From the NCBI GenBank assembly GCA_022843625.1, contig JALHNH010000003.1, positions 124,001-188,000 of the forward strand: a DNA stretch of 64,000 nt, read 5' to 3'. Below, one piece after another: positions 1 to 8,450 of this stretch. Under the pieces are notes generated by a model, which searched no databases, had not been told where the DNA came from, and saw only the letters and a program-made list of their open reading frames with translations. The translations under genes and the position numbers were made by a program. The stretch's first letter is position 1. Every line of letters starts with the position of its first letter. Source of the DNA: Bryobacter sp. (GTDB lineage Bacteria; Acidobacteriota; Terriglobia; Bryobacterales; Bryobacteraceae).

Positions 1-3000
1 GCAATCGGCGGTGAGAACGATACGGCTCGCTTTGTCTTTGGTAATGCCGATGGCGTGATGGAGCTGCTGGCGGCCGACATCGATTTGAGCGACGCCTCGA
101 TCGAGTTTGCTCTCTATCATGTAGGCACGGAAATCCGCCTCAATCTCTGGCGCGGTGAAATCTCTGAATTTGATCCGGATGAAGCGGGCCGAACCTTCGC
201 CGTATCTGCAACGGACGTTGCTGGCGCGCTGAATGAATTCTGCCCTCAGCGTGTGGTCGATCGATCCTGCTGGAAGAACTTCAAGGACGGCATCAACTGC
301 ACCTACTCTGGCGCTGAAACCGTCTGCGACAAGTCCTGGGCTCGCTGCACGGCTCTGGCCAATACCGATCAGTTTGGTGGCGTCTTCGTCCAGCCGCAGG
401 GCGTGTCGATCCGCGACAACGCCAGCCCGGGCCGCCCAAAGTTTACTGCGACTTCGATCATCAATGACTCAATCTACGGCAAAACCATCCCACACGTTTA
501 CACCGATGCGCCTTTGCCCGTGCCGTTGCTCATTGCCAGTGGCCGCGAGGAAGGGGACTTCTACGCGGCCCTGGGGATCGTAAGCGAAGGCCCCATCTCG
601 GCCTACGATTCGGATGGCCTGCAGCATCGCCTCGACGCGCAACCGCCGCACGGGCCTTTGCCTTTGGGCCTGCGGAGATCGCTTGGGCATGATCCAGTAG
701 CCAACAACGATCCGGATCCAAACAGCCAGTTCTTTTCTTTGGGTGCCGGCAGCCCGCAAACTTACGACGTTTACAAGGCCGCGGGCATCGCTTTTGTCGA
801 CATCCGCAGGACAGACGCGAAGGGCCAGCAACTTTCGCGATCGCAGGATCACAGCGGCACTGCCAGCGTGTCTGGTGGCATGGGTGGCTGGTATTGGTCA
901 GATGATACGACGCGAGCTTGGGCTCAGCCTCTCACGAGCCCTGTTTGGATCGCCATAAATGAGTGGCTCCGGACGAAGCAAGTATTCTTTGGCGGCCAGG
1001 CCCAGCAGGAAGCCACGTTTAATGTGCATGAAGCTGTGGCGGCCGCCGCCGTCGCTTCTGACGTGGTGCCGGTGGTGATCGGCTCTGGAACGGAAACCCA
1101 GTTTCGGTTTCGCGGTGTAATTGCTGAGCAGAAGCCACTGAAAGACCAGCTCCAAGAGATCCTCAACAACTGCCTCGGGTACTACTACATTGCCAATGGC
1201 AAGCTGCGAGTGGGGCTGAGGTACAACGCTTCTGCGGTTGAGGCCTTCACTGCAGGCAACATCCTGGCAGACTCGCTGCGTCTTCGGCGATCGGCAAATC
1301 GCGCCAAGTTTAACCAGCTTTCTGCGCAGTTTGCAGATGCTGAGTTTAACTATCAGGCCAACACGGTAACGGCTCAAAACGAAGATCATCGCAAGCGGTA
1401 TGGCAAACGCCAAAGCCAGTCGGTGAATCTGTTGGGCACGTTCACCAAGAGTCAGGCAGCCCGCTATGTCGAGACGCGCCTGAGAGAAAGTCTGGGCGGA
1501 ATCACTGCCGACGAATGGAAGAAGCAACGCAGCGTGTCTTTCAGGACTACGATTCTGGCCCTCGCGATCGAGCCTGGAATGGTCTGCTCTTTGACGCACT
1601 CGGCCGCGCCTGGTGGCACCATCAATTTCCGCGTTAAGCGAGTGGTGTGGAATGGCGACTGGAGCGTCGATGTCGAAGGCGATTATGTCTGCGCTTCGAT
1701 GTATGACTTGACGGTAGGGCCAAAGCCCGTCGACGTGGGAGTGACGCCTGCGCCGCTCGAATCGGTTGAAGCGGTTCCTGGCGACATTCAGGCAATCCTC
1801 GGAGACGCTTTCCTGTTCACCGTGTCTGATGTGGCGGACAGCAACGGCGTCAAACGCAAATCGATTGCCTGCACTTACAACCCGCCAGACAACCTGAGCA
1901 TCTTTGCAGGCCTGTCTGCATGGCTTGAGACGCCTTCTGGTGTCTATCCGGTGGGTGATGCTGACTACAATGGCGACGGCTCCGGCACCACGCCCGGGCG
2001 CTACGGTACTGCCATCTTTGTTGCGCCGCCGCCGGCCGCAACGGAGTCTTGGAAGCTGTATTTGGTCAGCAGATCTCGCGCATATCGCAAGAGGCTGGCT
2101 CTGTCGACGGAAACCAGCCCTTCGCCCTTTGTGACGATGAGCGTGGATCCAGTCACCGCGATCGGAACGGGAACGCCGGCAGAGAATGTGGCCTCAGTTT
2201 CGGCTACGGTGGTTCCCAATGGAGCGAACTGGGGCCTCGACATCACCGTTGGCTTTGGAGCCTCCCGGGCGAACATTGCCAAGGCTGTCGTGATCGTGCG
2301 CGGCCCTACGAATTTCGGTGTGGCTGTCGATCGTGAGGCCTATACGTTTGTGCCGCCTCCATCCGGAAGCTACTCTGCATCAATTGGCGGCGAATGGCCG
2401 CGAGCTGGTGGAGCCCGTGACTTTGTCGTCATTATCCAGACCTACAACGCTCAGGGCGACCCAACGGAATCGCCAATCTCCAGCGCAACCGTCACAGTCA
2501 ACCCAGTCAATACAGCTACTCAGGCCACCAGCACCAGCGCGGCGGTCTGGTACGGGACGATTCGAGGCGGCATTCCCGTCTGGGGCTTAACGCTCGGATG
2601 GACGCAGGCAAACGACGTCGACACTTCGCACACTGAAGTCTTTATTCAGGTGTATGACAACACCACTTCGGCCTATCGAGGTGAGCAGCTTTACTGCCAG
2701 ACTGCGCCGGGTGGTGGTGATAACGGCTTTGCGATTCCGTCAGCTCGTCAGTCGTTTATTGATGGCATTCCGGCTGCCAGTACGAGCGTGCGCGTGTTGT
2801 TCTACGCGGTGACGAAAGCTGGGAATCGTAAGCCTTCGCCTCCCACGTCGACGGTAACGGTGACGACTCAAACGGCTGCGCTCAATTTGGCAGAGGTCGA
2901 TTTGGCAACGGTCGGGGCGGGTCTTGCTGTATCAGGTGGAGCGCTGCGAATTCCGTCTGGCGGTGTCACAACTGCGTTGATGGCGGCGCTGTCGATAACC

Positions 3001-3717
3001 GCGAATGAGCTGGCGTCTTCGGCTGTGACGACAAGCAAGTACGCTTTTCAGTCAATACCTCAAGCTGCAATTGGACTCCTGGCTGTAGGCAATGCGCAGA
3101 TCAATGATTTGTCTGTAACCAAGCTAACTGCGGGCACTATCACGGCGTCCGTTGCCATGACCGCCCCAACCATTACCAGTACAAGTGGCTCAGGCACTGT
3201 GAGCTTGGCCTCGGGCATTGTGACATCGGATTTTGGAAGTCTCAGGGCGACGTTGGGAAGTGGCTTTGTGCTGACGCAAAACATAAGTTCAGGCGTGTTT
3301 TCTTCGATGAGCGACAACGGCATCATCGTAAATCGCGGCAGCATCAACCGCCTGGTTGCCAATTTCAATGGGTCTGATGTGGTGTTGGCAATCCGAAATG
3401 CGGCGGCCAATCTAACGTTTGAAGTCGGTTCAAGTAACTGCGACCTTTTTGCAATTCCTTTGCGAATGAATAGCGCCATCGTTATCAACACGTCGGGGCA
3501 ATTTGTCGGCTCTGGCGTCAACGTGGGAGTAAACGGAATTAATGCCGGCGGATACAACGTTAATGGTGGCTTCTTTGGCCAAAGCCAGACGTCGCTGCAG
3601 ATAGTTACCGACGTGCGAGACAACTTCGGAACGATCGAAAAGAAAACAAGGCTTATCGATATTCGAGGCGGAGTCGCAACCAGCATTGGTGGTGAGTCTG
3701 GTTGGACGGCAATCTAA
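1..3717 (+). CDS. Phage tail-tip/host-specificity protein, 5' end outside the window
   Basis: The reading frame is open from base 1, so the true start lies upstream; 1238 residues are visible. The N-terminal part has the look of the DUF2163/BR0599 tail family, and five cysteines fall at residues 63, 72, 82, 91 and 98 counted from the GTG at 55. This resembles the cysteine cluster of lambda tail-tip protein L, which binds an iron-sulfur cluster. A central hub-like part is followed by Ig/fibronectin-like beta-rich repeats and a Gly/Ser/Thr-rich C-terminus typical of receptor-binding tips. It should act at the distal tail end, in adsorption. It heads a compact co-directional run of phage genes. 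The tail assignment is confident from composition, size and context; the exact family is an inference. Confidence 0.75.
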   Translation, partial: AIGGENDTARFVFGNADGVMELLAADIDLSDASIEFALYHVGTEIRLNLWRGEISEFDPDEAGRTFAVSATDVAGALNEFCPQRVVDRSCWKNFKDGINCTYSGAETVCDKSWARCTALANTDQFGGVFVQPQGVSIRDNASPGRPKFTATSIINDSIYGKTIPHVYTDAPLPVPLLIASGREEGDFYAALGIVSEGPISAYDSDGLQHRLDAQPPHGPLPLGLRRSLGHDPVANNDPDPNSQFFSLGAGSPQTYDVYKAAGIAFVDIRRTDAKGQQLSRSQDHSGTASVSGGMGGWYWSDDTTRAWAQPLTSPVWIAINEWLRTKQVFFGGQAQQEATFNVHEAVAAAAVASDVVPVVIGSGTETQFRFRGVIAEQKPLKDQLQEILNNCLGYYYIANGKLRVGLRYNASAVEAFTAGNILADSLRLRRSANRAKFNQLSAQFADAEFNYQANTVTAQNEDHRKRYGKRQSQSVNLLGTFTKSQAARYVETRLRESLGGITADEWKKQRSVSFRTTILALAIEPGMVCSLTHSAAPGGTINFRVKRVVWNGDWSVDVEGDYVCASMYDLTVGPKPVDVGVTPAPLESVEAVPGDIQAILGDAFLFTVSDVADSNGVKRKSIACTYNPPDNLSIFAGLSAWLETPSGVYPVGDADYNGDGSGTTPGRYGTAIFVAPPPAATESWKLYLVSRSRAYRKRLALSTETSPSPFVTMSVDPVTAIGTGTPAENVASVSATVVPNGANWGLDITVGFGASRANIAKAVVIVRGPTNFGVAVDREAYTFVPPPSGSYSASIGGEWPRAGGARDFVVIIQTYNAQGDPTESPISSATVTVNPVNTATQATSTSAAVWYGTIRGGIPVWGLTLGWTQANDVDTSHTEVFIQVYDNTTSAYRGEQLYCQTAPGGGDNGFAIPSARQSFIDGIPAASTSVRVLFYAVTKAGNRKPSPPTSTVTVTTQTAALNLAEVDLATVGAGLAVSGGALRIPSGGVTTALMAALSITANELASSAVTTSKYAFQSIPQAAIGLLAVGNAQINDLSVTKLTAGTITASVAMTAPTITSTSGSGTVSLASGIVTSDFGSLRATLGSGFVLTQNISSGVFSSMSDNGIIVNRGSINRLVANFNGSDVVLAIRNAAANLTFEVGSSNCDLFAIPLRMNSAIVINTSGQFVGSGVNVGVNGINAGGYNVNGGFFGQSQTSLQIVTDVRDNFGTIEKKTRLIDIRGGVATSIGGESGWTAI

Positions 3718-3730
3718 ACAAGGAAAACAT

Positions 3731-3919
3731 ATGAATCCCAATATCAAAACTGCATTTTCGGATGCTCTGGCAGCCGTGTGGGCAGAGTATCCCAACGCAA
3801 CTGTCGTATCGGTCCAGTGGTCGAATGGCCAGATCTCCATCTCAATCGTAGAGCCGTCTGGTAGTGGCTCACTGTCGCTTACCCTGAACACGCAACTGGA
3901 GAAGCCTCCCGTTGTCTAA
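3731..3919 (+). CDS. Small phage protein, 62 aa
   Basis: The start is the ATG at 3731, preceded by an AAGGA-type ribosome site 6-10 bases upstream; a longer frame back to 3686 would run into the tail gene and has no such site. The product is short, acidic and beta-prone, with no membrane segment. It lies 13 bases after the tail-tip gene and overlaps the next gene by 8 bases, so it belongs to the same late transcript. No family recognised. A tail accessory role is guessed from position only. Confidence 0.6.
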   Translation: MNPNIKTAFSDALAAVWAEYPNATVVSVQWSNGQISISIVEPSGSGSLSLTLNTQLEKPPVV

Positions 3920-4121
3920 GCGTATCGAGCTCACGGAAGAGCAGATTGCGGCGATCGCTGGTATGCGAATCCGGATCCAGGCAGAGCAGATGAAGCTGGT
4001 TGGAGCGATGGAATTGATCATCCAGCAGGCTCGAGCTGAAGATGTAGAGGGTGGGTGGATGGTAAGCGCCGATGGTCGGTCGCTTGAGCCAGCTCGCCAG
4101 CAGATTGTCCAAAGGGATTGA
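3912..4121 (+). CDS. Small phage protein, 69 aa
   Basis: The frame starts with TTG at 3912, inside the last codons of the previous gene, an arrangement common for coupled phage genes. The first half is a strongly amphipathic helix rich in Glu, Gln, Ile and Met, which suggests oligomerisation or a chaperone-like role. No domain is recognised. The stop codon sits one base before the GTG start of the next gene. Confidence 0.5.
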   Translation: MSKRIELTEEQIAAIAGMRIRIQAEQMKLVGAMELIIQQARAEDVEGGWMVSADGRSLEPARQQIVQRD

Positions 4122-4122
4122 T

Positions 4123-4347
4123 GTGCCTGAGCTGAGTGGATCCACTTGGGTGGAATGCGATAAGGGCGGCCAGGCTGAGTGTCCGTTCTGCGGTCTCAAG
4201 GGCTGGTTCGTCAAAAACAAGTGGGGCGGCTGCCAGCATGCAGTTGGCCCTGGCCACATGGGCAAGTCGATCGACACGCCGGCCGCGATGATTTACAACG
4301 TCGATCCGGAGGCGGCCCGGCGTCTTATGCGATCACATTTGAAATAG
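4123..4347 (+). CDS. Small phage protein with cysteine pairs, 74 aa
   Basis: I choose GTG 4123 because an AAAGGGA ribosome site ends six bases before it; the longer version from ATG 4072 would overlap the previous gene by 50 bases. The product has Cys-x6-Cys-x2-Cys followed further on by Cys and His, so a small zinc-binding fold is possible. Tight packing within the tail/lysis run supports it being real. Function unknown. Confidence 0.5.
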   Translation: MPELSGSTWVECDKGGQAECPFCGLKGWFVKNKWGGCQHAVGPGHMGKSIDTPAAMIYNVDPEAARRLMRSHLK

Positions 4348-4359
4348 AAAAGGTTAGCT

Positions 4360-4938
4360 ATGCCAAAACTACTACATGAGTTTTATTTGTTGCCGGTGTA
4401 CCCGGATCGAGAAACGTACGACAACCAGCCTGGCGATAATGCCGACGCTCCGCTTTGGGACGGAACGCGCAAGCTAAAGCACTGGGTAGACCCCAACCCG
4501 AAGAACGTCATTGATTTTGGCATTGGGCTTGGCCAGGTCGCTATCTATGACGCGGCGATCGAGATGGCTCCAAATGGCACGTTTGCTGTTGGGCCTGACG
4601 GCCAGCCGAAGGTCTCCAAAATGAGCTTGAAGCTCGATGTCGCCAAAACTCTCAATTTTCTGCCAGCGAAGGGCATTGTGCCGACTGAGCAGGATCTAGG
4701 CGGCGGTCCGTTGGCAAAGATCATGGTGGCCAACGCAAGCCAAACGGAAAGCATTCCTCTCGCGTTGCCGCCTGGCGCTCGCGTGCGGTGGTCGCCCGGG
4801 CTCGGTGCGCAGGCTCCGATCGTCTATCTCGCTGGTGAGCCGCTGCCGGAAGAGCAAGGCGCAGTTGGCCAAGCCGCAACGCTCGGGCAGGTTCTGGCTG
4901 TTGCAAATCGAATTGCGGTCAAGGTTGGTGCTGCCTAG
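4360..4938 (+). CDS. Hypothetical phage protein, 192 aa
   Basis: The ATG at 4360 has an AAAAGG ribosome site six bases upstream. The protein has no signal peptide or membrane segment. The N-terminal third is polar and aromatic (LPVYPDRETYDN), and the rest alternates Gly/Pro-rich loops with short strands, as in a virion decoration or tail accessory protein. I do not recognise a family. The stop TAG shares its G with the GTG start of the next gene, so the two are translationally coupled. Confidence 0.6.
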   Translation: MPKLLHEFYLLPVYPDRETYDNQPGDNADAPLWDGTRKLKHWVDPNPKNVIDFGIGLGQVAIYDAAIEMAPNGTFAVGPDGQPKVSKMSLKLDVAKTLNFLPAKGIVPTEQDLGGGPLAKIMVANASQTESIPLALPPGARVRWSPGLGAQAPIVYLAGEPLPEEQGAVGQAATLGQVLAVANRIAVKVGAA

Positions 4939-5285
4939 TGGGTCTCTCCGCGATCCTGACGATGGGCGTGCCGCTGGTTGCCAAGCTCGTCGAAAAGCTC
5001 ATGGGCAACGGCAACGGCGCAAAGAAAAAATCTACTGCGATCGATGTCATCAAGGCAATCATCGCCCAGTTTGCAGCGCCAGGCACTGGCCTGCCCGGCG
5101 AAGAAGAGATTGGCGGAATCGTCCAGGCGGCCGTAGACGCGCTGAATAAGACGGGTGCGCTGAAGGGCCAGGCCACCGCGATCGACGCAACCACGGACGC
5201 GGAGCTGGCTCAGATCGGGGCCGCTATGGTCTCTCAAGGCATCGCGATTCTGCATCGCTCTGGAGCTTTGAAGGAGAAAATATGA
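4938..5285 (+). CDS. Hypothetical phage protein, 115 aa
   Basis: GTG start at 4938 overlaps the preceding stop by one base. The product begins with a hydrophobic stretch (AILTMGVPLVAKLVEKLMG) and continues as mostly helical, with a Gly/Asn/Lys linker near residue 28. One weak membrane-associated helix is possible. It ends inside the start of the two-TM holin candidate (4-base ATGA overlap), so it could belong to the lysis cassette. No family recognised. Confidence 0.55.
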   Translation: MGLSAILTMGVPLVAKLVEKLMGNGNGAKKKSTAIDVIKAIIAQFAAPGTGLPGEEEIGGIVQAAVDALNKTGALKGQATAIDATTDAELAQIGAAMVSQGIAILHRSGALKEKI

Positions 5286-5461
5286 AGCATCTCGAAACCT
5301 CAATTCCCGGCCTCGCAGTCATCGTCTGCGGGGTCTTGTTGTTTCTGCTGGGCGACGGCAAAGAGCAATCTGTCATTTCAGCTGGTGCTCTTGTCATCGG
5401 CGGCTTGGGGCTGCTGAATGCTGCAGACGCATCCAAGGTAGATCGCAATGGCTCCGACTAG
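5282..5461 (+). CDS. Holin candidate, two-TM small protein, 59 aa
   Basis: A short frame from ATG 5282 to TAG 5461, with GAAGGAGA as ribosome site upstream. The 59 residues contain two hydrophobic segments, about 10-24 (PGLAVIVCGVLLFLL) and 33-47 (SAGALVIGGLGLLNA), joined by a polar turn GDGKEQ, with a charged C-terminus. Size, two helices, and position directly before a peptidoglycan-hydrolase-like gene are classic for a phage holin, which would form membrane lesions at lysis. The start overlaps the previous gene and the end overlaps the next by 14 bases. Family unassigned; the holin role is inferred. Confidence 0.55.
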   Translation: MKHLETSIPGLAVIVCGVLLFLLGDGKEQSVISAGALVIGGLGLLNAADASKVDRNGSD

Positions 5462-6023
5462 ACGGGGCAGATATGAAGACGTCCGGCCGCATATCCGGCC
5501 GGGCGACTCGCTCTTTTTCGTTGGAGAGGATGGCCTGTTTTCTTGGGCGATCCGGACCTTTACCGGCGTGCCAACTCACGTCGCGGCGGTGGCGCGAATC
5601 GAAGATCCTCGAGGCCGGAATCGTGTAGTGCTGGTGGAGGCTGTAGAGGGTAAAGGGGTCGTCTGGGGCTATGCGTCGGAACGGATCGATGCTTACCAGG
5701 GCAGGGTCTATCTGGCTTGCCTCGATACTTCGATCCGCTGTGATTCTGCCGGCGTCAGCAACTATTTGCAGGAGAAAATCGGCAGCGAATACAGCATGCG
5801 TGATGCTGTGCTGTCAGCTCCCTCTCAGTGGTTCCGCATCCCTGGCCGGGAACGCAAGGAAGCACTGTTTTGCAGCAAGCTCGACTGGCAGAGCAAGCGG
5901 TACGGTGGCAGGATCCATGAAGTATTTATGGGGCCAGACGGCAGCCCCACGCCGCGCCAGTTAGCCAAGCTCACCATCTGGAGGGGATTTGTGCAGTTGA
6001 AGGGAGAGCCTAAAGCTCTATGA
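5448..6023 (+). CDS. Permuted papain-like (YiiX/C92-type) peptidase or amidase, probable endolysin
   Basis: 191 residues with the arrangement of permuted NlpC/P60 (YiiX, C92) enzymes. An N-terminal GD-S-LFF entry at residues 19-24 is followed by the histidine in a THVAAV motif (His44), an acidic residue in LVEAVE (Glu64) and, late in the chain, the nucleophile in FCSKL (Cys142). Such enzymes cleave amide bonds, often in peptidoglycan or lipid-linked substrates. No signal peptide, so export would rely on the holin candidate just upstream. The last base pair group overlaps the next gene as ATGA. Lysis role is inferred from context; a tail-associated hydrolase or a non-lytic host-modifying enzyme are alternatives. 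Confidence 0.65.
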   Translation: MAPTRRGRYEDVRPHIRPGDSLFFVGEDGLFSWAIRTFTGVPTHVAAVARIEDPRGRNRVVLVEAVEGKGVVWGYASERIDAYQGRVYLACLDTSIRCDSAGVSNYLQEKIGSEYSMRDAVLSAPSQWFRIPGRERKEALFCSKLDWQSKRYGGRIHEVFMGPDGSPTPRQLAKLTIWRGFVQLKGEPKAL

Positions 6024-6298
6024 CCGATCACGATGATTTGATGCGATTGCGCGTTGATGAGCAGATTCGCGATGCGCTCAAAAGCATAGTTGATGACCAG
6101 ATTTTGGCGCGGAAAGAAATGTCTGAAATACGACCGCAACTGGATCACATTGAGCGGCAAGTAGTGCTGACTAATGGTCGAGTGACAAATATCGAGTTGT
6201 GGCGTGCAAAAAGCGGTGGCGTAATGGCGGCGATTGCGGTGATCGCCAGCTTGATTGGCTGGTTGATCTCGCAGAGTATTTCTTTTTTCAAAAGTTAA
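6020..6298 (+). CDS. Coiled-coil protein with C-terminal TM segment (haemolysin XhlA/spanin-like)
   Basis: The ATG overlaps the stop of the amidase gene (ATGA). The 92 residues form a heptad-patterned helix to about residue 65, followed by one hydrophobic segment (VMAAIAVIASLIGWLI) and a short tail SQSISFFKS. This layout matches XhlA-like phage proteins and some lysis accessories, which anchor in the inner membrane and cooperate with holin and endolysin. Length is close to the usual 80-100 residues. Assignment by shape and context. Confidence 0.55.
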   Translation: MTDHDDLMRLRVDEQIRDALKSIVDDQILARKEMSEIRPQLDHIERQVVLTNGRVTNIELWRAKSGGVMAAIAVIASLIGWLISQSISFFKS

Positions 6299-6308
6299 GG
6301 CAAAAATT

Positions 6309-8450
6309 ATGAACTTGAAACTGTTGGCCAGCACACTGCTGGCTTTTTCGTTTTGCGCGACTGCTCAATTTAATGGGCCAGTCCAGTCGAAGCGAGTGAA
6401 GAACACGGCATGTGCGTTAGGCCAATTGGCCAGCTATGACGCCGCCGGCCGTCTGACGGGCTGCTCTGCCGGAATTGGCGGGGCAAACGTCTCGGCAACG
6501 TCGGTGGCTGCTGTCACGTCCCTTGCGATCGACGTGACGGCGCTCAACCTGGCCAACCTGAACTCTGTCATCGTGCAGTGCCTGGCTGGTACCGCCGCGC
6601 CTTACTCGCTGGTGGCGATCACCTCGCTGAATCCAGCCTCGACATCGTCCATCACCGCAAACTTCAGCTCCACGGCCAATGTAACGTGCAGAGTGAATGC
6701 CAGTGGCGGCGCAGGCCCTGCAGGGGCCGCTGGGGCAACTGGAGCTACCGGAGCGACTGGAGCCACGGGCGCAACTGGGCCGCAGGGTCCAGCCGGCGCA
6801 AACGGAACGAATGGGACCAACGGAGTAAGCGGGCCGCCCAATGTCTCCGCAACTTCGGTTGGGGCCGTAACGTCGCTGGCGATCGACGTCAGCTCTTTTG
6901 GCCTGGCGAATCTTAATTCGTTGTTGGTGCAGTGCTGGGCTGGTGCGTCTGCGCCGCTCGTGCCAGTGGCGATTACGTCGCTCAACCCGGCAAGCCTGAG
7001 TAGCGTGACGGCAAATTTTTCCAGCACTGCCAACATCAGGTGCGGCGCTAATAACACTGGAGGCGGTGGAGTTGGTGGAGGCGGCTATTCCACCATTGAG
7101 CAGAATGGCACTGCGCTCACTCAAACAACTATTCTGAACTTGCTCCAGGGCACCGGCATTCTTCAGAATTGCGTGCATGCCACAACTAAGACGAATTGCA
7201 CTTACTCGATCGACGACAGTTTCGTCCTATCTCGGGATACTGCGCAAAGCGGAATCGATGGCACCTGCGTCGTCACGAGTGGGAGTGGAACAGCCTACAC
7301 CTGCACACTTCTAGGTAACCCCCTGCTCGGCTACACCAACGGTGCGAGGATCGAGACGTTTCGGCCCGATCTTGCTTGCTCGGGCATCCCAACGATCAAC
7401 GTCAGCGCGCAAGGCGCAAAGAGGCTTTACGACGCTGCTGGCACCGGGGCTCCAGGCTGCTTGGCAGGATACAGCTATCGGATCACCTACCACGACGGAC
7501 TGACGAGCACCACGGTCAACACCAGCGGCACAGCGGTCACCGGCACGGCGGGTGAAGCGTTTACTGCCGACATGGTTGGCACTGAAATCAAGATCGGATC
7601 AGTTTTTTATTTGGTATCTGCCTTTGGCAGCAGCACCTCGATCACTTTGAGCACTAGCGCGGGAACTCAGACCGGTGCAACGCTCGCCGCTGGCGGGTTT
7701 GTGATGCCACCGACGGGGGGCCCGTCGATTACCTCCTCAGTCCGTGGCGCGTACTCTTCTTTGCCAGCCTGTAACAGCGGTGTCGCGGGGCAGACCTATT
7801 ATCTCACCGACAGAGGAATTGATGGAAAGTATGCGCAGTGTAATGGGGCTTCGTGGCAGTGGTACATGGCGGGGAAGCCTATCGTAGAGCCTCCTGCGCT
7901 GGCGGGTTGGACGGCAGTAAACTCTCCCAATTGCACAGAAGCTGCTGGGACTATTACTTGCGCCCCTGTTGCCACAGGAGCGCAGACTTATATGAGCTTG
8001 CTTCGAGCGATTCCTGCTGCGCCTTACGATATCGAGATAGACTTTTCTGTGTATACGGACAGCAATGTCTCTGGCTGCGGTTTGGTTATAACTGACGGTA
8101 CAGCCACATCAGGGGCAGGTAGCAAGCAAAAACGACTTCACTTAAATGGGAGTAATAGCGGAAGTCAAAACTCTTGGGACATTCAATATTGGTCTACATA
8201 CACGAGTTACGGCGGCCAGCTTTATTCAGGAACGGGGAGTGCTGGACCCAATGGAACCAGCAAAGTCAGACTTCGTGACGACAATACCAACCTTCGCTGG
8301 TACATCCAGACCGGAGGCGGAAGGTGGCTGCAACTAGGTGCGGCTGAATCTCGCACGCTCAATATGACTGCCACGCACGTCGGAATCAATTGTCAGCTCC
8401 AGGCAACCGGACTGGCGCAGATAACACTTTTTAATTGGGACGTGTACTAA
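6309..8450 (+). CDS. Exported collagen-like phage fibre protein
   Basis: 713 residues starting with a signal peptide (LKLLASTLLAFSFCATAQ, likely cleavage near residue 19). A Gly-X-Y collagen-like run covers about residues 135-177, rich in GAT, GPQ and GTN triplets. It is flanked by two copies of the same roughly 75-residue beta module (about 60-133 and 178-250), both opening NVSATSV and containing VAITSLNPAS. The C-terminal 200 residues resemble a jelly-roll or LamG-like head. Collagen triplets are common in phage tail fibres, where they form a trimeric stalk. A Sec signal peptide is unusual for a virion protein, so it may instead be a secreted or cell-surface protein encoded by the prophage. 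Confidence 0.6.
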   Translation: MNLKLLASTLLAFSFCATAQFNGPVQSKRVKNTACALGQLASYDAAGRLTGCSAGIGGANVSATSVAAVTSLAIDVTALNLANLNSVIVQCLAGTAAPYSLVAITSLNPASTSSITANFSSTANVTCRVNASGGAGPAGAAGATGATGATGATGATGPQGPAGANGTNGTNGVSGPPNVSATSVGAVTSLAIDVSSFGLANLNSLLVQCWAGASAPLVPVAITSLNPASLSSVTANFSSTANIRCGANNTGGGGVGGGGYSTIEQNGTALTQTTILNLLQGTGILQNCVHATTKTNCTYSIDDSFVLSRDTAQSGIDGTCVVTSGSGTAYTCTLLGNPLLGYTNGARIETFRPDLACSGIPTINVSAQGAKRLYDAAGTGAPGCLAGYSYRITYHDGLTSTTVNTSGTAVTGTAGEAFTADMVGTEIKIGSVFYLVSAFGSSTSITLSTSAGTQTGATLAAGGFVMPPTGGPSITSSVRGAYSSLPACNSGVAGQTYYLTDRGIDGKYAQCNGASWQWYMAGKPIVEPPALAGWTAVNSPNCTEAAGTITCAPVATGAQTYMSLLRAIPAAPYDIEIDFSVYTDSNVSGCGLVITDGTATSGAGSKQKRLHLNGSNSGSQNSWDIQYWSTYTSYGGQLYSGTGSAGPNGTSKVRLRDDNTNLRWYIQTGGGRWLQLGAAESRTLNMTATHVGINCQLQATGLAQITLFNWDVY

